Assembly: GCA_937873665.1 (NCBI GenBank)
Contig: CALMYW010000430.1
Coordinates: forward strand, 1 to 6,630
From: an uncultured Sphingorhabdus sp.
GTDB taxonomy: Bacteria; Pseudomonadota; Alphaproteobacteria; Sphingomonadales; Sphingomonadaceae
Direction of reading: 5' to 3'
Length of the DNA stretch: 6,630 nt
Positions 6,356-6,630 of the stretch are shown here, piece by piece. Positions within the stretch are counted from its first letter, which is position 1. Every line of letters begins with the position of its first letter. The notes below the pieces were generated by a model. It was given only the letters and a program-made list of their open reading frames with translations. It was not told the origin of the DNA and did no database searches. Both the position numbers and the translations under genes were made by a program.

Positions 6356-6630
6356 ATGTCCAAGGCCGATGTGATCGACACGCTGATCGGAAGCGCCATC
6401 ACCGTCTTCGCGCGCGAAGGCTACGAAGGCGCTTCCCTTCGCGAGATAGCGGGTGAGGCGGGTGTCGCGCTGAGCGCGATCAACCTCTACTTCGGTACCA
6501 AGATGGAACTGTTCGTCAGCGTGACCAAGACGGTTTACGCCGAGATCGACCAGGAGCGGCGGGCGCTGTTTCGGGGGGCCGCAGAACGCCTCAGGCCCGG
6601 ACCCCACCCCCTGGCCCCGCCGATCCCTGC
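6356..6630 (+). CDS. TetR/AcrR family transcriptional regulator, N-terminal part (cut by window edge)
   Basis: The first 55 residues form a typical TetR DNA-binding domain: AITVFAREGYEGASLREIA (helices 1-2), then GEAGVALSAINLYFGTKMELF, with the recognition helix and the hallmark YFGTK turn. The ligand-binding domain begins but is lost at the window edge after 91 codons, with no stop. The ATG at 6356 is chosen because AGGA ends eight bases upstream; ATGs in frame at 6350 and 6320 are alternatives, adding 2 or 12 residues. It starts 70 bp after the FAH gene on the same strand, so it may be the operon's last gene or have its own promoter. TetR proteins usually act as repressors released by a pathway ligand, and the palindrome at 2834-2849 is a candidate target by inference. 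Confidence 0.9.
   Translation, partial: MSKADVIDTLIGSAITVFAREGYEGASLREIAGEAGVALSAINLYFGTKMELFVSVTKTVYAEIDQERRALFRGAAERLRPGPHPLAPPIP

Noticed and set aside
5107..6402. 431-codon minus-strand ORF opposite the FAH gene
   Set aside because: It is antisense to clearly recognisable FAH coding sequence. Its His/Arg/Ala-rich composition is typical of a shadow frame in GC-rich DNA.

Overview
The window looks like a high-GC proteobacterial chromosome or plasmid segment. Protein flavour and codon choice (strong G/C third positions, catabolic CoA ligase, FAH hydrolase, TetR) point to an alphaproteobacterium, possibly a sphingomonad. That placement is inference from style, not from a marker gene. The content is that of an accessory catabolic locus.

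Layout. Positions 1-467 hold no gene I can support and are lower in GC (about 58% by hand count, against about 70% in a sampled line of the ligase gene). Positions 468-2657 (minus strand) encode a complete 729-aa cytoplasmic molybdopterin oxidoreductase with an N-terminal [4Fe-4S] motif. Positions 2658-3113 form a divergent control region. It carries a long imperfect hairpin, a perfect 16-bp palindrome with a weaker copy 33 bp away, and a 31-codon ORF (2925-3020) behind the best Shine-Dalgarno sequence in the window. On the plus strand follow a small cupin protein (3114-3617), an AMP-forming acyl-CoA ligase (3630-5216), a fumarylacetoacetate-hydrolase (FAH) family gene (5251-6285) and the start of a TetR-type regulator (6356 to the window edge).

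The FAH gene is interrupted by an in-frame TGA at 6040-6042. The remaining 80 codons, encoding the conserved C-terminal part of the fold, continue in the same frame to TAA at 6283-6285. It is either a recent pseudogene, a pair of compensating indels or a sequence error.

How the genes may work together (inference). The tight cupin-ligase-FAH spacing (12 and 34 bp) suggests one transcript. The ligase would activate a carboxylic acid as its CoA thioester, and the FAH enzyme would hydrolyse or decarboxylate a 1,3-dicarbonyl-type or oxo-acid intermediate. The cupin and the divergent molybdoenzyme could supply oxidative or redox steps. TetR is the likely local regulator and the palindromes are candidate operators. 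The substrate cannot be read from the sequence. No RNA genes, CRISPR arrays, complete mobile elements or origins were seen.
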